Below are positions 25,029-34,551 of a stretch of DNA of 64,000 bases, piece after piece. The notes below the pieces were generated by a model, which saw nothing but the letters and a program-made list of their open reading frames with translations, had not been told where the DNA came from and ran no database searches. Made by a program: the position numbers and the translations under genes. The number at the start of each line of letters is the position of its first letter. The first letter of the stretch is position 1. Origin of the DNA: Arthrobacter zhaoxinii (GTDB lineage Bacteria; Actinomycetota; Actinomycetes; Actinomycetales; Micrococcaceae); assembly GCF_024385505.1 (NCBI RefSeq), contig NZ_JANFLT010000006.1, positions 558,001 to 622,000 of the forward strand. Direction: 5' to 3'.

Positions 25029-26834
25029 TCAGTCCAGGATCGAAGCGATGACGGCGCCGGCGGAGACCGTTGCCCCGGGAAGGGCCCCCAGGCCGGTGAT
25101 GGTGCCGGACTTGTGCGCGGTCAGCGGCTGTTCCATCTTCATGGCTTCCAGTACCACGACGAGATCGCCTTCGCGGACCACTGCTCCGTCCTCGACGGCC
25201 ACCTTAACGATGGTTCCCTGCATGGGGGAAGTGAGGTCATCGCCCGCAGCTGCAGCAGAGGCACCGCCGCGGGAGCGCTTGCGCGCCTTGCCGTTGCTGC
25301 GCGCGCCGTTGGAGGTGCCGGCACCGGGGCCGCCCAGGCCGGACGGAAGCACAACCTCAAGCCGCTTGCCGCCTACTTCAACGGTGACGCGCCGGCGCTC
25401 GTCGTCGTCGTCGCCCGTACCCGGTTCACCGCTCCAAGCCGGAATGGTGTTCACGAACCCGGTCTCGATCCAGCGGGTGTGCACGCCGAAGCTCTCCTCG
25501 CCGGTGAAGGCGGGGTCAGCAGTCACGGCGCGGTGGAAGGGCAGTACTGTCGGCATGCCGACGACGTCGATCTCGGCCAGGGCGCGCCGTGCCCGCTGCA
25601 GCGCCTCGCGGCGGGTGGCACCGGTGACAATCAGCTTGGCGAGCATGGAATCGAAGTTTCCGCCCACGGTTTCGCCGGCTTCGATGCCGGAGTCCACGCG
25701 GACACCGGGGCCGGTGGGCAGCTTGAATTCCGAGACGGTGCCGGGGGCGGGCATGAAATTGCGGCCCGGGTCTTCACCGTTGATGCGGAATTCGAAGGAG
25801 TGGCCGCGTACTTCCGGATCGCCGTAGCCCAGTGCTTCGCCGCGGGCGATGCGGAACTGTTCGCGGACCAGGTCCAGGCCGGTGACCTCCTCGGAAACCG
25901 GGTGCTCCACCTGGAGGCGCGTGTTGACCTCGAGGAAGGAAATGGTGCCGTCCGTGCCGACCAGGAATTCGCAGGTTCCGGCGCCCTGGTAGCCGGCCTC
26001 CTTCAGGATGGCCTTCGACGCCGCGTACAGGCTGGCGTTCTGCTCTTCGGAGAGGAAGGGGGCGGGGGCTTCCTCGACCAGCTTCTGGTTGCGGCGCTGC
26101 AGGGAGCAGTCGCGGGTGGAGACGACGACGACGTTGCCGTAGGCGTCCGCCAGGCACTGGGTTTCCACGTGGCGGGGTGCATCCAGGAAGCGTTCGATGA
26201 AGCACTCGCCGCGGCCGAAGGCAGCCGTGGCCTCGCGGACGGCGGAGTCGAACATCTCGGGGATCTCGTCGCGGGTGCGGGCAACCTTGATGCCGCGGCC
26301 GCCGCCGCCGAAAGCTGCCTTGATGGCCAGCGGGAGGCCGTGCCGGTCCGCGAAGTCCAGGACGTCCTGGGCGGACTCAACCGGATCCGGGGTGCCGGGA
26401 ACCAGCGGTGCACCGACCTTGGCGGCGATGTGGCGGGCCTGGACCTTGTCGCCGAGTGAGGAAATGGCGCTGGGGGAGGGGCCGATCCAGGTCAGGCCGG
26501 CGTCGATGACGCGCTGGGCGAATTCGGCGTTCTCGGAGAGGAAGCCGTAACCGGGGTGGATGGCGTCGGCGCCCGAGCGGGCGGCGGCGTCGAGGATCTT
26601 GCCCATGTCCAGGTAGGACTCGGCGGCGGTGCTGCCGCCCAGGGCGTAGGCCTCGTCGGCGAGGCGGACGTGCAGGGCGTCGCGGTCGGGATCGGCGTAC
26701 ACCGCAACGGCGGCAATTCCTTCATCGCGGGCGGCGCGGATGACGCGGACCGCAATCTCGCCGCGGTTGGCAATGAGGATCTTGGTGAGTGCCTTGGCGG
26801 GGGTCGCTTCGGGCGCGGGGATGTTCTGGCTCAT
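25029..26834 (-). CDS. accA3: Acyl-CoA carboxylase alpha subunit (biotin carboxylase + biotin carrier)
   Basis: A 601-residue subunit of an acyl-CoA carboxylase that carboxylates its own biotin with ATP and bicarbonate. The biotin carboxylase part (about 20-470) has [32 protein letters not shown] (ATP grasp), the catalytic stretch [15 protein letters not shown] and [21 protein letters not shown] linker rich in Gly/Arg leads to the biotin carrier, where EAMKMEQ holds the biotinyl Lys566. This two-in-one form is typical of actinobacterial AccA3, serving acetyl- and propionyl-CoA carboxylases with different beta subunits. Partner beta and epsilon subunits lie 5.6 kb away on the same strand. Convergent with the MFS gene. 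Confidence 0.94.
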   Translation of the reverse strand: MSQNIPAPEATPAKALTKILIANRGEIAVRVIRAARDEGIAAVAVYADPDRDALHVRLADEAYALGGSTAAESYLDMGKILDAAARSGADAIHPGYGFLSENAEFAQRVIDAGLTWIGPSPSAISSLGDKVQARHIAAKVGAPLVPGTPDPVESAQDVLDFADRHGLPLAIKAAFGGGGRGIKVARTRDEIPEMFDSAVREATAAFGRGECFIERFLDAPRHVETQCLADAYGNVVVVSTRDCSLQRRNQKLVEEAPAPFLSEEQNASLYAASKAILKEAGYQGAGTCEFLVGTDGTISFLEVNTRLQVEHPVSEEVTGLDLVREQFRIARGEALGYGDPEVRGHSFEFRINGEDPGRNFMPAPGTVSEFKLPTGPGVRVDSGIEAGETVGGNFDSMLAKLIVTGATRREALQRARRALAEIDVVGMPTVLPFHRAVTADPAFTGEESFGVHTRWIETGFVNTIPAWSGEPGTGDDDDERRRVTVEVGGKRLEVVLPSGLGGPGAGTSNGARSNGKARKRSRGGASAAAAGDDLTSPMQGTIVKVAVEDGAVVREGDLVVVLEAMKMEQPLTAHKSGTITGLGALPGATVSAGAVIASILD

Positions 26835-27182
26835 TGGTGCACTGGCTCCTTTTGATCTGTTCGGAGCCTAGCGCGGTTTTGTGGTCTCGGGCCATAATGC
26901 GTGCTGTTTCTGCGTGGGAACCGGCGGATCGTTGTGGGGATTCTACAAAGCCGGGCGGTTCCCTGGGGGTGTGGTCGGTCCGCGTCACATCCGGGACCAG
27001 TGCCAGTACCCGGGGGGACTGCTCCTCCCGGATCGACTGCCAGGAGACATTTATGTGCCTGCGGCCCATACCCCTGGAACCAGCTCCCGGGGGACCGGGT
27101 GTAATGGCCGCATGAGACACCCTGCTCCGCTGCCTGTAATCCTCCGCCAGCGTCTCCGAAACAGAACTGTCGGACTTTCCCT
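26835..27182. other. Intergenic region without gene (348 bases)
   Basis: Between the reverse-strand carboxylase gene and the forward-strand nuclease-like gene. I found no ribosome-site-led gene, tRNA or strong hairpin. It should contain the carboxylase promoter at its left part. No regulator site stands out. Confidence 0.5.
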
Positions 27183-28172
27183 ATGCCTGTGGAAAACGCC
27201 TCGGAGCGATTCGGAGACCTCTGTAATAGAGCGATGCCGAAGCCTCAACCTTTGCCGGAGCCATTCACCGCACCCTTTGCGTTTCCACAAGCCACTGACG
27301 CCGGGATAAGTGCTTCCCGACTCCGTGCCTCGGACCTTTGGATTCCCAGCAGAGGCGTGCGGGTTCCCAAGACGGCAACGTTTGATCTCGCGGCCGCATG
27401 CCGTCCGTACCTGGAGCTGCTTCCGGACGCGGTCATAACCCACGGCACCGCAGCCCGGCTGCATGGGCTCGCGCTTCCGCGCAGGGTTGCCGAGGAGCCA
27501 CTGCTCCACTTGAGCCGGTCCCCGGAGTTCGGACCGCCGCGGCGGCGCCATGTCTGCGGGCATCGCCTGGTATTGGCCCGGAACGAGGTTACGCAGGTCA
27601 ACGGCCTTAGCGTCACAACCATCGCCCGCACATGGCTGGACCTTGCAGGGATGTTATCGCTCGAGGAGCTGGTGATTATGGGGGACCAAATAGTGAGTGA
27701 ACATCAGCGCACCTTCGGGGCGCCGCGCCGGCCTCTGGTCCCTTTAAAAGAGCTGCGGGACTTGGTCGAACACCGATCCGGCGCGCCAAAGGTCCGGCGC
27801 AGCCGTGAGGCGCTGAATCTTGTCCGGGTTGGGGTGGATTCTCCTTCTGAGACCCGGCTGCGGCTGATGCTGGCGATGCACTCCGATCTGCCGGAGTTCC
27901 TACCCAACGTTGCCCTGCTTCATGAGTATGGTCAGCCGCAGGTCTGGGTAGATCTCGGTTGTCGTGAGTTCCGGACTTGCTTGGAATATGACGGCGTCCA
28001 CCACCTCACTCCGGAGCAGCAGGCACGTGACCACCACCGTGACCTGCGGACCGCCGGACTTGGGTGGAATCAGGTGAAAATAAGTCGGACTGATCTGGCG
28101 CAGGGATCGTCCTGGGTAGCCGCTAAGGTCCGTAGAGGATTGACAATGGGTGGCTGGACGCCTTCTGGTTGA
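27183..28172 (+). CDS. AbiEi-like/DUF559-type protein with PD-(D/E)xK nuclease fold
   Basis: A 329-residue protein of a type frequent in Arthrobacter-like genomes. The N-terminal two-thirds resemble AbiEi-like proteins (PDAVITHGTAARLHGLALPRR, TTIARTWLDLAGMLSLEELVIMGD). The C-terminal part has the arrangement of a DUF559/Vsr-like nuclease: Glu223 (SETRLRLML), Asp257 (VWVDLG) and Glu268 (CLEYDGVHH), then GLGWNQVKI. These residues could bind a metal. Its role is unknown; it is an orphan, with no adjacent toxin. The start is uncertain: ATG at 27183 has no ribosome site, and ATG at 27234 is an alternative. It sits between two parts of the carboxylase locus and beside a repeat cluster, suggesting insertion. 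Confidence 0.65.
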   Translation: MPVENASERFGDLCNRAMPKPQPLPEPFTAPFAFPQATDAGISASRLRASDLWIPSRGVRVPKTATFDLAAACRPYLELLPDAVITHGTAARLHGLALPRRVAEEPLLHLSRSPEFGPPRRRHVCGHRLVLARNEVTQVNGLSVTTIARTWLDLAGMLSLEELVIMGDQIVSEHQRTFGAPRRPLVPLKELRDLVEHRSGAPKVRRSREALNLVRVGVDSPSETRLRLMLAMHSDLPEFLPNVALLHEYGQPQVWVDLGCREFRTCLEYDGVHHLTPEQQARDHHRDLRTAGLGWNQVKISRTDLAQGSSWVAAKVRRGLTMGGWTPSG

Positions 28173-28194
28173 TGCGGCATCCAGACGCAGCTCG

Positions 28195-28340
28195 TGTACA
28201 GGTAAGGCGCCTCAGCGTCGTGTTGTGTACAGGTAACGCGATCTGCCTGGTGCCTTCTGTACAGGTAACGCGACCTGAAGAGGGACTAGAGCTCCTTATC
28301 TGTACAGAAGGGAAAGGGTGTGCCGCATTAGCTGTACAGA
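28195..28340. repeat. Phased cluster of five TGTACA repeats, possible IS-end remnant
   Basis: TGTACA cores at 28195, 28226, 28258, 28301 and 28333, spaced 31, 32, 43 and 32 bases. The first three read TGTACAGGTAA(C/G)GCG; the last two read TGTACAGAAGG, and CCTTCTGTACAG at the third is their reverse complement. Multiple internal repeats are typical of IS21-type transposon ends and of multi-site operators. No transposase is present, so a solo end or relic is possible. Confidence 0.65.
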
Positions 28341-28411
28341 AGGCGAATCGGTCCCCGCACCAGCCGTGGCGATGAACAGGCCTCGCCCAGCGCCAGCAGT
28401 ACCCGAGGAAG

Positions 28412-29047
28412 CTACTTCCAGAGGTCGATAATCCGCACATCGGCGCTGGCGAGCAGCTGGCGCAGGGTTGACACTGACAGGCCGACGACGGCGTGCGGGT
28501 CGCCGTCGACGCGCTCGATGAAGGCCCCGCCCAGGGAATCGATGGTGAAGGAACCGGCCACCTGCAGCGGCTCACCTGTGGCGATGTAAGCCTCGATCTC
28601 GTCGTCGGTGAGCTTCGCGAAGTGCACCTCGGCGGAGGACACCGCCCCGAGGGTGGCACCGGAGCCGTCCTCGTCGGTGTCGCGGCAGTCCACCAGCCAG
28701 TGCCCGGTGTGCAGAACCCCGGAGGAACCGCTCATGCGGCGGATCCGTTCGCGGGCGACGTCGGCCTCCCAGGGCTTGCCGTGCGCCTCGCCGTCGAATT
28801 CGAAGACCGAATCGCAGCCGATCACCAGGGCGCCGTCGGCCTCGGGCAGGGAGGCCACGGCTTCGGCCTTGGCCCGGGCCAACAGCAGGGCCGTGTCGTG
28901 CGGGTCGGTCAGGCCGTAGCGGGCGGTGACGGCGTCTTCGTCGACGTCGGAGACGAGGACGGTATGGCTGATGCCGGCATCGGTCAGCAGCTTGGTGCGG
29001 GCGGGGGACGCGGAGGCCAGGATGAGGCTCAGGTTCGGGTTGGTCAC
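28412..29047 (-). CDS. maf: Maf-family nucleotide pyrophosphatase
   Basis: A 211-residue cytoplasmic enzyme that hydrolyses non-canonical or excess nucleoside triphosphates (dTTP/UTP or modified bases) to monophosphates. It begins LILASASPARTKLLTDAG, the Maf signature, has VSDVDED, ALVIGCDSVFEFDGEAHGKPW, and ends with the conserved FTIDSLGGAFIERVDGDPHAVVGLSVSTLRQLL. I use the GTG at 29047 because it puts the signature about 6 residues from the start. In many Actinobacteria maf lies within the acyl-CoA carboxylase cluster, as here. The exact nucleotide specificity is unknown. Confidence 0.93.
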   Translation of the reverse strand: MTNPNLSLILASASPARTKLLTDAGISHTVLVSDVDEDAVTARYGLTDPHDTALLLARAKAEAVASLPEADGALVIGCDSVFEFDGEAHGKPWEADVARERIRRMSGSSGVLHTGHWLVDCRDTDEDGSGATLGAVSSAEVHFAKLTDDEIEAYIATGEPLQVAGSFTIDSLGGAFIERVDGDPHAVVGLSVSTLRQLLASADVRIIDLWK

Positions 29048-29086
29048 GGAACCAAGCCTAGTGCCGGGGCGGACCGGCCCGGAAAC

Positions 29087-29126
29087 CAAAAGCGCCGGGC
29101 CGCCCCCGAAGGGACGGCCCGGCGCT
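29087..29126 (-). terminator. Terminator of the symporter gene
   Basis: Stem AGCGCCGGGCCG (29091-29102) pairs with CGGCCCGGCGCT (29115-29126). On the reverse strand TTTT follows. It stops the symporter transcript before maf. Confidence 0.8.
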
Positions 29127-29140
29127 GCAACCCGAAGGGA

Positions 29141-30556
29141 TCAGCTCTTGGACTCGACGAGCACGGGGACCTCAATCTGCTCGGAATCGTCCACGAACGG
29201 ATCGCCCTGGCGGCGGGCGTTGTACAGCCCGGTATCCAGCAGGCCGTTGCGCCGGGCCACGAGCGTGGGGACCACGGTCTGGCCGGCCACGTTCACGGCG
29301 GTACGGCCCATGTCCAGGATCGGATCGATGGCCAGGAGCAGGCCGACGCCGGCCAGCGGCAGGCCGAGGGTGGACAGGGTCAGCGTGAGCATTACGACGG
29401 CGCCGGTGGTGCCGGCCGTTGCGGCAGAACCCAGGACCGAAACCAGTGCGATCAGCAGGTAGTCGGTGAAGGCCAGGTCCACGTTGAAGAACTGGGCCAC
29501 GAAGATCGCCGAAACGGCCGGGTAGATCGAGGCGCAACCGTCCATCTTGGTCGTGGCGCCCAGCGGCACGGCGAAGGAGGCGTAGGCCCGGGGGACACCC
29601 AGGTTGCGCTCGGTCACGCGCTGGGTCAGCGGCAGCGTACCCACCGAGGAACGGGACACGAAGGCCAGCTGGATGGCGGGCCAGGCACCGGAGAACCACT
29701 GGCGGACGGAGAGTCCGTGGGCCTTGATCAGGGCCGGGTAGACACCGAAGAGCACCAGGAACAGGCCAAGGTAGACGGTCAGGGCGAACATGCCGAGCGA
29801 ACCGATGGTGTCCCAGCCGTAGGTCGCGACGGCGGTGCCGATGAGGCCGACCGTGCCGACCGGGGCGAGGCGGATGATCCACCACAGGACCTTCTGGATG
29901 ACGGCCAGGGCCGAGGCGTTCAGGGCCAGGAAGGCTTCGGCGGGCTTGCCGACCTTGAGCGCGGCAATGCCGACGGCAATCGCGATCACGAGGATCTGCA
30001 GCACATTGAAGCTGACGCTGGTGGCGACGTCACCGGATTCCGCCACCTTGGAGCTGGCGCCCAGTCCCAGGAAGTTGGCCGGTACAAGGCCGGTCAGGAA
30101 GCCCACCCAGCTGCCCTGGCTGCCGCTGAATTCCTCACCCTCGCTGACCGAGGCGTTGTTGCCCGGCTGCAGGAAGAAGCCCAGCAGAATGCCGATCACC
30201 ACGCTGATCAGCGCCGTAATGGCGAACCAGAGCAGCGTCTGCCAGGCGAGCCGGGCGGCGTTGGACACGGCCCGCAGGTTGGCGATCGAGCTGACCACTG
30301 CGGTGAAGATCAAGGGGACAACGGCGGCCTTCAGCAGCGAGACGTAGCTGCTGCCGATGGTGTCCAGCGTGGTGGTGAGCCAGTTCGGTTCGTCGTCAAC
30401 GGTGCCCATGGTCTTGGCCAGCAGGCCAAGCGCGATGCCTGCAATGAGGGCGGCGATGATCTGCGGTCCGAAGGACGTTGCCCACTTGGGCAGCCGCCGG
30501 GCGGGGGATTCGGGGGAGGAAGTCGATGAGGTCACGGGAAAGACTCTAGCGGTCAT
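29141..30556 (-). CDS. Dicarboxylate/amino-acid:cation symporter (SDF family)
   Basis: A 471-residue inner-membrane symporter related to GltP/DctA. Eight or so transmembrane helices and two re-entrant loops are suggested by the motifs SRSSVGTLPLTQRV (serine-rich hairpin loop), GATTKMDGCA (corresponding to the NMDGT motif, with K and C in place of N and T), TGAVVMLTLTLSTLGLPL and IDPILDMGRTAVNVAGQ (corresponding to DRxxDMxRTxxNVxGD). Substrate is likely dicarboxylate, aspartate, glutamate or serine/threonine driven by H+ or Na+. The changed KMDGC signature may reflect a different substrate. Start uncertain: ATG at 30556 used, GTG at 30535 possible. Confidence 0.9.
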   Translation of the reverse strand: MTARVFPVTSSTSSPESPARRLPKWATSFGPQIIAALIAGIALGLLAKTMGTVDDEPNWLTTTLDTIGSSYVSLLKAAVVPLIFTAVVSSIANLRAVSNAARLAWQTLLWFAITALISVVIGILLGFFLQPGNNASVSEGEEFSGSQGSWVGFLTGLVPANFLGLGASSKVAESGDVATSVSFNVLQILVIAIAVGIAALKVGKPAEAFLALNASALAVIQKVLWWIIRLAPVGTVGLIGTAVATYGWDTIGSLGMFALTVYLGLFLVLFGVYPALIKAHGLSVRQWFSGAWPAIQLAFVSRSSVGTLPLTQRVTERNLGVPRAYASFAVPLGATTKMDGCASIYPAVSAIFVAQFFNVDLAFTDYLLIALVSVLGSAATAGTTGAVVMLTLTLSTLGLPLAGVGLLLAIDPILDMGRTAVNVAGQTVVPTLVARRNGLLDTGLYNARRQGDPFVDDSEQIEVPVLVESKS

Positions 30557-30649
30557 CCCATAGCAGACCGGACTCAAAGTTGCGAAATGTGACGGCAGTA
30601 AAAAGTGCCAAAGTCAGCGGGTTTTGCGCAGAATCCGCGCGGTTACCGC

Positions 30650-30689
30650 CCGAAAACGGCAGTGGCGCGGGATATTCCCCGGGCCACTG
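30650..30689 (-). terminator. Probable terminator of the DUF885 gene
   Basis: CAGTGGC (30660-30666) and GCCACTG (30683-30689) form a 7-base-pair stem with further pairing inside. Reading leftwards it is followed by CCGTTTTC. It is weaker than the other terminators here. Confidence 0.45.
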
Positions 30690-30708
30690 TGACTAACCTC
30701 GCAGGCTA

Positions 30709-32433
30709 CTACTCGCCCAGAAGGGCACGCCGCAGCGTATCCAGGCCCACGGAACCCAGCTGCAGGGCCCGGGTGTGGAACGACTTCTCGTCAAACGCGT
30801 CGCCCTCGCGGCTGCGGACCTCGTCGCGGATCTGTTCCCAGAGCCGCTGGCCCAGCTTGTAGGAGGGGGCCTGGCCCGGCCAGCCGAGGTAGCGGGTGAA
30901 CTCGAAGTTCAGCTGGCCCTCGCTGATGGACAGGTTCTGCTTCAGGAAGCCGTAGCCCTTGTCCGCGGTCCAGGTGCCTTCGCCCCAGCGTTCCGGGATC
31001 TCCAGTTCCAGATGGACGCCGATGTCGAAGACCACCCGTGCGGCACGCATCCGCTGCGCGTCCAGCATGCCCATCCGGTCGCCCGGATCACTGAGATAGC
31101 CCAGCTGCTCCATCAGCCGCTCCGCGTAGAGCGCCCAGCCCTCACCGTGGCCGGACACCCAGCACACGTTGCGCCGCCAGTCGTTGAGCAGGCCGCGGGA
31201 TGCGGTCGCCGTTGCAATCTGGAGGTGGTGGCCGGGAACGCCCTCGTGGTAAACGGTGGTGGTCTCCTGCCAGGTGGTGAAGGTGTCCTCTCCCGCCGGA
31301 ACGGACCACCACATGCGGCCCGGACGGGAGAAATCATCGCTGGGGCCGGTGTAGTAGATGCCGCCCTCCTGGGTGGGGGCAATCATGCACTCGATCCGGC
31401 GCATCGGTTCCGTAATTTCGAAGTGGGACCCGGCGAGGTCGGCGACGGCACGGTCGGCGAGGTTCTGCATCCAGGCCTGCAGCTCGTCCGTGCCGTGCAG
31501 CTGGCGTGCCGGATCCTCGTCGAGGATCCGCATCGCTTCGGCGACCGTGGCGCCGGAGCGGATCTGCTCCGCGACGGCCTTCTGTTCGGCAATGATGCGG
31601 TCCAGTTCCTCGACGCCCCACTGGTAGGTCTCTTCCAGATCCACGGCGGATCCGAGGAACCGGCGGGACATCAGGGCGTAATGTTCCCGGCCCACGGCAT
31701 CCTCGGCAGAGGCGGCCGGAAGCAGTTCCTCTTCAAGGAAGGAAGCGAGGTTGGTGTAGGCCCGGCGGGCCGCGTCAGCGCCGGTCCGCAGATCTGCACG
31801 GAGTGATGCGGGCAGCTCCCCGCCGCCGGGCAGGGAGGCGTTGGCGGCAAGGGCGTCAAAGAATCCGCCGTCCTCGGCATAGGCGGAGGCCTGCTCAATG
31901 ACGATCTTCACCTGCCGGCGGGCGGCTGACAGGCCGCGCCGGATACCGCTGCGCAGGCTGGTGATGTAGCCGGCGACGGCGTCGTCCACGTTGTCCAGGC
32001 GGCCCGCAATATGGTGCCACTGTTCCTCAGTGTCCGTGGGCATGAGGTCGAAGATGCTGCGGATGCCCTGCGCGGGGGAGGCAATGTTGTTCAGCTCCGC
32101 CAGGTCCCAGCCCGATTCGTGGATTTCCAGATCCAGGCCGAGGCGTTCGTGCATCGCGTCAAGGGTGACGCGGTCGACGTCGTCCGCCGGCTCCAGTCCG
32201 TCCAGCCGGCCCAGCGTCTCCCGGGCGGCCTCGGCATAGGACTCCAGACCGGCCGGCGAGTAGTCGCCGTATTCGGTTTCCCTTCCCGGGATACCGAGGG
32301 ACGTGGCGAAGGACGGGTCCAGGTGCAGGAGCGTGGCGGTGTAGGCATCGGCAACGGCGTCGATGGCGGTGGGCTGGCGCACCGGGGCACTGCTGGCAGC
32401 GGCGGTGGCGGGCGATGATGTCTGATGGGTCAC
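30709..32433 (-). CDS. DUF885 family putative zinc peptidase
   Basis: A 574-residue protein of the DUF885 family. These are predicted metallopeptidases of the cytoplasm or envelope with no established substrate. The zinc motif VYHEGVPGHHLQIA corresponds to HExxxHH (variant HEGVPGHH), followed later by GHGEGWALYAERLMEQLGYL, which contains the second conserved Glu, and a typical end region LGWPGQAPSYKLGQRLW and SREGDAFDEKSFHTRALQLGSV. No signal peptide; the N-terminus is polar and Ala/Ser-rich. It is separate from the neighbouring genes on the same strand; divergence in function from M3-like peptidases is unknown. Confidence 0.88.
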   Translation of the reverse strand: MTHQTSSPATAAASSAPVRQPTAIDAVADAYTATLLHLDPSFATSLGIPGRETEYGDYSPAGLESYAEAARETLGRLDGLEPADDVDRVTLDAMHERLGLDLEIHESGWDLAELNNIASPAQGIRSIFDLMPTDTEEQWHHIAGRLDNVDDAVAGYITSLRSGIRRGLSAARRQVKIVIEQASAYAEDGGFFDALAANASLPGGGELPASLRADLRTGADAARRAYTNLASFLEEELLPAASAEDAVGREHYALMSRRFLGSAVDLEETYQWGVEELDRIIAEQKAVAEQIRSGATVAEAMRILDEDPARQLHGTDELQAWMQNLADRAVADLAGSHFEITEPMRRIECMIAPTQEGGIYYTGPSDDFSRPGRMWWSVPAGEDTFTTWQETTTVYHEGVPGHHLQIATATASRGLLNDWRRNVCWVSGHGEGWALYAERLMEQLGYLSDPGDRMGMLDAQRMRAARVVFDIGVHLELEIPERWGEGTWTADKGYGFLKQNLSISEGQLNFEFTRYLGWPGQAPSYKLGQRLWEQIRDEVRSREGDAFDEKSFHTRALQLGSVGLDTLRRALLGE

Positions 32434-32477
32434 AAACGTAGCCTAACCGCAGTGCGGTCCGGCGGTCTCGTTTATGA

Positions 32478-32711
32478 CTAGCGGTAGCTCCGCCGCCAGG
32501 AGCCGGGCCCCGGTTTCGGGTCGAGCCGGAGATTCCGCCGCCGTACCCAGGGACGGTGGGCCGGACGTGCGGTCGGCAGCGGTCCGGCCTGCGCCTGGAG
32601 TCCGGCGACGACGGCGGTCAGCGCCGCGATCTCCTCCTCCGTGGGATTGCCGGCGGTCACGGAAAGCAGGGTTTCGGAAACGGGTTCCCGGTCCTCGTTG
32701 CCGGTACTCAC
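32478..32711 (-). CDS. accE: Acyl-CoA carboxylase epsilon subunit
   Basis: A 77-residue protein that, in Actinobacteria, helps the alpha and beta carboxylase subunits associate and raises activity. Its pattern is typical: [27 protein letters not shown], then a basic Trp/Arg-rich end [25 protein letters not shown]. The start codon overlaps the beta subunit stop by 4 bases, so translation is coupled. This small gene is easily missed; its presence identifies the carboxylase as the actinobacterial type. Confidence is high because of coupling and the PTEEEIAAL motif. Confidence 0.92.
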   Translation of the reverse strand: MSTGNEDREPVSETLLSVTAGNPTEEEIAALTAVVAGLQAQAGPLPTARPAHRPWVRRRNLRLDPKPGPGSWRRSYR

Positions 32712-34303
32712 AGCGGCATGTTTCCGTGTTTCTTGGCGGGCAGCGAAGCGCGCTTGTCCCGTGTTGCCCGCAGTCCGCGGATCAGCTGCAGCCGGGTCTC
32801 CGACGGTGCGATGACCGCGTCCACGTAGCCGAGCTCTGCGGCCTGGTAGGGGTTGAGCAGCTCGTCCTCATACTGCTCGATGTATTGGCGCCGGACGTCG
32901 TCGACGTCGCCGCCGGCGTCGGCCGCTGCCTTCAGCGGAGCACGGTAGAGGATGTTCACCGCACCCTGGGCGCCCATGACGCCGATCTGCGCCGTCGGCC
33001 AGGCCAGGTTGATGTCCGCACCGAGCTTCTTCGAACCCATCACGATGTACGCGCCGCCGTAGGCCTTGCGGGTGATGACGGTCAGCTTGGGCACGGTGGC
33101 TTCGGCGTAGGCATAGAGCAGCTTGGCGCCGCGGCGGATGATGCCCTGGAACTCCTGGTCCTTGCCCGGCAGGAAGCCCGGCACGTCCACGAAGGTCAGG
33201 ATCGGGATGTTGAAGGCGTCGCAGTTGCGGACAAACCGGGCTGCCTTCTCGGAGGCGGCAATGTCCAGGGTTCCGGCGAACTGCATCGGCTGGTTGGCCA
33301 CGATGCCCACGGTGTGGCCCTCCACGCGTCCGTAGCCGATGATCACGTTCGGGGCGTAGAGGGCCTGCATCTCCAGGAAGTGCCCGTCGTCGAGCACGTT
33401 CTCGATGACGGCGCGGATGTCGTAGGGCTGGTTCGCCGAGTCCGGGATCAGCTCGTCCAGGGCCAGATCCGCTGCGGTGGGTTCCGGGTCGGAGTCGAAG
33501 GCGGTCAGCGGCGCTTCGGCCAGGTTGTTCGAGGGCAGGAAGTCGAGCAGTTCACGGACAAACTCGACGGCGTCCTCTTCATCGGAGGCAAGATAGGCGG
33601 AGGTGCCGGTGTTGGCATTGTGCTGCCGGGCGCCGCCGAGGGTCTCCATGTCCACGTCCTCGCCGGTGACGGTCTTGATGACATCGGGTCCGGTGATGAA
33701 CATGTGCGAGGTCTTGTCCACCATCACCACGAAGTCGGTTAGGGCGGGGGAGTAGGCGGCGCCGCCGGCGGAGGGGCCCATGATCAGCGAAATCTGGGGA
33801 ACGACGCCGGAGGCGTGGACATTGTTGCGGAAGATATCAGCGAACATCGCCAGCGAGGCGACGCCTTCCTGGATGCGGGCGCCGCCGCCGTCCAGGATAC
33901 CGATGACCGGGCAGCCGTTGCGGAGGGCAAATTCCTGGACCTTGACGATTTTCTCGCCGTTGACCTGGCTGAGGGAGCCGCCGTAGACACTGAAGTCCTG
34001 GCTGTAGACCGCCACGGGGCGTCCGTCCACCGTGGCGTAGCCGGAAACCAGCCCGTCGCCGAGGGGCTTCTTCTTTTCCATGCCGAAGGCGGTGGAGCGG
34101 TGCACGGCAAGGGCGTCGAACTCAACGAAGGAACCGGCGTCCACCAGCAGGTCGATGCGCTCGCGGGCGGTGTGCTTTCCGCGGGCATGCTGCTTCTCCA
34201 CCGCTGCAGGTCCGGAGGGCACCGCGGCCGCCGCCCGGCGGCGCCGGAACTCGGCGATTTTGCCGGCCGTCGTATGCAGGGACAGGTCCTGGTCGATGCT
34301 CAA
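32708..34303 (-). CDS. accD: Acyl-CoA carboxylase beta (carboxyltransferase) subunit
   Basis: A 531-residue carboxyltransferase that moves CO2 from biotin to acetyl- or propionyl-CoA; with accA3 and accE it feeds fatty-acid or methyl-branched lipid synthesis. It starts [21 protein letters not shown] and has [53 protein letters not shown] in the first half and [32 protein letters not shown] and [14 protein letters not shown] in the second (CoA and acyl binding). I chose a TTG start at 34303 because GGAGG lies 5 bases upstream and the longer frame starts with Cys/Gly-rich noise. It overlaps accE. Confidence 0.94.
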   Translation of the reverse strand: MSIDQDLSLHTTAGKIAEFRRRRAAAAVPSGPAAVEKQHARGKHTARERIDLLVDAGSFVEFDALAVHRSTAFGMEKKKPLGDGLVSGYATVDGRPVAVYSQDFSVYGGSLSQVNGEKIVKVQEFALRNGCPVIGILDGGGARIQEGVASLAMFADIFRNNVHASGVVPQISLIMGPSAGGAAYSPALTDFVVMVDKTSHMFITGPDVIKTVTGEDVDMETLGGARQHNANTGTSAYLASDEEDAVEFVRELLDFLPSNNLAEAPLTAFDSDPEPTAADLALDELIPDSANQPYDIRAVIENVLDDGHFLEMQALYAPNVIIGYGRVEGHTVGIVANQPMQFAGTLDIAASEKAARFVRNCDAFNIPILTFVDVPGFLPGKDQEFQGIIRRGAKLLYAYAEATVPKLTVITRKAYGGAYIVMGSKKLGADINLAWPTAQIGVMGAQGAVNILYRAPLKAAADAGGDVDDVRRQYIEQYEDELLNPYQAAELGYVDAVIAPSETRLQLIRGLRATRDKRASLPAKKHGNMPL

Positions 34304-34435
34304 GGGGGCCTCCGGGCGCTTCAGTCGAGACGCTGCACCACCTCCGCAACCGGAGGAAGTACAGGCGTTAAGTAGGTTCCGCACAAAAATCATGACGGTT
34401 TACCCAGTCTAGTGAGCCGGACCGGAGGGACTGAG

Positions 34436-34450
34436 TGTAGAAAACCTACA
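34436..34450. promoter_or_regulatory. Operator-like inverted repeat TGTAG-N5-CTACA
   Basis: Perfect 5-base arms around AAAAC in the gap between the reverse-strand accD gene and the forward-strand SDR gene. A candidate site for a lipid-type (GntR/TetR-like) regulator of either gene, but unassigned. Confidence 0.35.
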
Positions 34451-34505
34451 ATTTCGTTCCCTGCCGGTTGGTCCGTCCCCCGCCGGTCACCATCCGGAGC
34501 CGGGA

Positions 34506-34523
34506 TGTTACCGGCTAGTAACA
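34506..34523. promoter_or_regulatory. Operator-like dyad TGTTAC-N6-GTAACA
   Basis: An 18-base dyad with perfect 6-base arms and spacer CGGCTA, lying 28 bases before the SDR gene start. Its position fits an operator overlapping the promoter. No regulator gene is adjacent. Confidence 0.45.
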
Positions 34524-34551
34524 TAGGAGTGAGGTGCATTACCCTGTGGCT

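Noticed and set aside
28195-28340. CRISPR array
   Set aside because: The repeats are only 6-15 bases, in both orientations, with unequal spacing, and no cas gene is present.
28493-30529. A 678-codon forward frame over maf and the symporter
   Set aside because: Gly/Gln/Asp/His-rich composition is the typical mirror of GC-rich genes; the reverse-strand genes have complete family motifs.
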